Of a stretch of DNA of 16,727 nt, positions 16,314 to 16,727 are shown piece after piece (positions within the stretch are counted from its first letter, which is position 1; each line of letters begins with the position of its first letter). The notes below the pieces were generated by a model. It saw nothing but the letters and a program-made list of their open reading frames with translations. It was not told the DNA's origin and searched no databases. The stretch spans positions 1 to 16,727 of the forward strand of contig CALEYM010000351.1 in assembly GCA_937926185.1 (NCBI GenBank). The letters run 5' to 3'. This DNA comes from an uncultured Bacteroidota bacterium. GTDB taxonomy: Bacteria; Bacteroidota; Bacteroidia; Chitinophagales; Saprospiraceae. Made by a program: the position numbers and the translations under genes.

Positions 16314-16625
16314 TCACGGTTTGGCATCCCCGAACGTATCCCGCCAGGCCAGCATGCCCCCGCTGAGGTTGCGCACGTTTTTGAAGCCCTGCGCCTGCAT
16401 GAGCGCCTGTGCCATGCCGCTGCGGTTGCCCGAACGGCAATACACCACGATCTCGTCGTTTTTGTGGCCTTCCAACTCATACAGGCGGTTCATTAGTTCG
16501 CCAAGGGGTATGAGTTGGCCGCCGACGTTAAATTCCTGGTTTTCCCAGATTTCCCGAACATCGATCAGGGTGAGTTTTTCACCGGCAGCGAGCCGTTTTT
16601 GTAATTCTTGTACGTTGATGTCCAT
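16314..16625 (-). CDS. Single-domain rhodanese-like sulfurtransferase
   Basis: 103 residues, the usual size of GlpE/PspE-type single rhodanese domains. The order LIDVRE (20-25), GGQLIPLGEL (35-44), VVYCRSGNRSG (60-70) and GFKNVRNLSGGMLAW is characteristic. Cys63 in the CRSGNRS active-site loop is present, so it should carry a persulfide and transfer sulfur to cyanide or another thiophilic acceptor; the physiological partner is not shown. No signal peptide, hence cytoplasmic. The ATG at 16625 follows an AT-rich leader and a 10-bp tandem array. It is 238 bp upstream of the metalloprotease gene, with an inverted repeat between, so it is probably a separate transcription unit. Confidence 0.93.
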   Translation of the reverse strand: MDINVQELQKRLAAGEKLTLIDVREIWENQEFNVGGQLIPLGELMNRLYELEGHKNDEIVVYCRSGNRSGMAQALMQAQGFKNVRNLSGGMLAWRDTFGDAKP

Positions 16626-16640
16626 GATTTTAAATGTTTA

Positions 16641-16727
16641 TGAAGGTTTATGAGGGGTTATGAGGGTTTATGAGGGTTTAGAAGGGTTTAGAAGGGTTTA
16701 GAAGGGTTTAGAAGGGTTTAGAAGGGT
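16641..16727. repeat. 10-bp minisatellite upstream of the rhodanese gene, running off the window
   Basis: Units in fixed 10-bp register: TGAAGGTTTA, TGAGGGGTTA, TGAGGGTTTA twice, then GAAGGGTTTA four times and a partial unit at the edge. The unit 16631-16640 (TAAATGTTTA) may be a further diverged copy. Variants are ordered from diverged near the gene to identical at the far side, as expected when an array grows at one end. It is 16 or more bases from the rhodanese start, so it could affect the promoter region. Total length unknown. Confidence 0.9.

Noticed and set aside
16641..16727. Tandem repeat as a CRISPR array or telomere-like end
   Set aside because: Units are 10 bp and directly adjacent with no spacers, and there are no cas genes; the array lies upstream of an ordinary gene and is only cut by the window edge.

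Overview
The window looks like chromosomal DNA of a marine or wastewater-type Bacteroidota, most likely of the Saprospiraceae/Lewinellaceae kind (inferred, no 16S here). The reasons are: very large secreted proteins ending in type IX secretion system (T9SS) sorting domains of both type A and type B; HYR modules, SprB-type repeats and a dockerin-like 'VSTFDLVLINKHVLG' module as commonly found in that family; AT-rich gene starts without a Shine-Dalgarno sequence; and promoter-like sequences of the Bacteroidota TTG-N19-TAnnTTTG type. Most coding DNA is GC-rich.

Layout: at the left edge is the 3' part of a plus-strand gene for a secreted propeller-like protein with a type A sorting tail (3-1436). 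It meets a minus-strand block tail to tail, the two stop codons sharing a TTAA. All other genes are on the minus strand, read from right to left: a single-domain rhodanese (16625-16314), a 238-bp gap holding a long inverted repeat and a candidate promoter, a predicted M43-type metalloprotease lipoprotein (16075-14801), a polytopic GT-C/TMTC-like membrane protein starting one base later (14799-13120), a 66-residue lipoprotein-like protein (13086-12886), a 2300-residue multidomain protein with seven SprB-type repeats and a type B sorting domain (12745-5843), and a 1448-residue HYR/dockerin-like/cohesin-like protein with a type A tail (5779-1433). A 10-bp minisatellite runs off the right edge, upstream of the rhodanese gene.

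How they may work together (inference): the two giant proteins are exported by T9SS and probably attached to or released from the cell surface as adhesion or matrix proteins. The membrane protein resembles O-mannosyltransferase-type GT-C enzymes, and both giant proteins are full of D-(S/T)-hydrophobic triplets of the known Bacteroidota O-glycosylation type, so a local glycosylation link is testable. The protease lipoprotein could act on surface proteins.

The least expected DNA structures are a perfect 15-bp hairpin inside the coding start of the 1448-residue gene, a sharp base-composition break inside the first gene, the extragenic inverted repeat with an extra half copy, and the 10-bp tandem array. 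No RNA gene, insertion sequence, CRISPR array or phage gene was seen. No gene-free stretch exceeds 300 bases.
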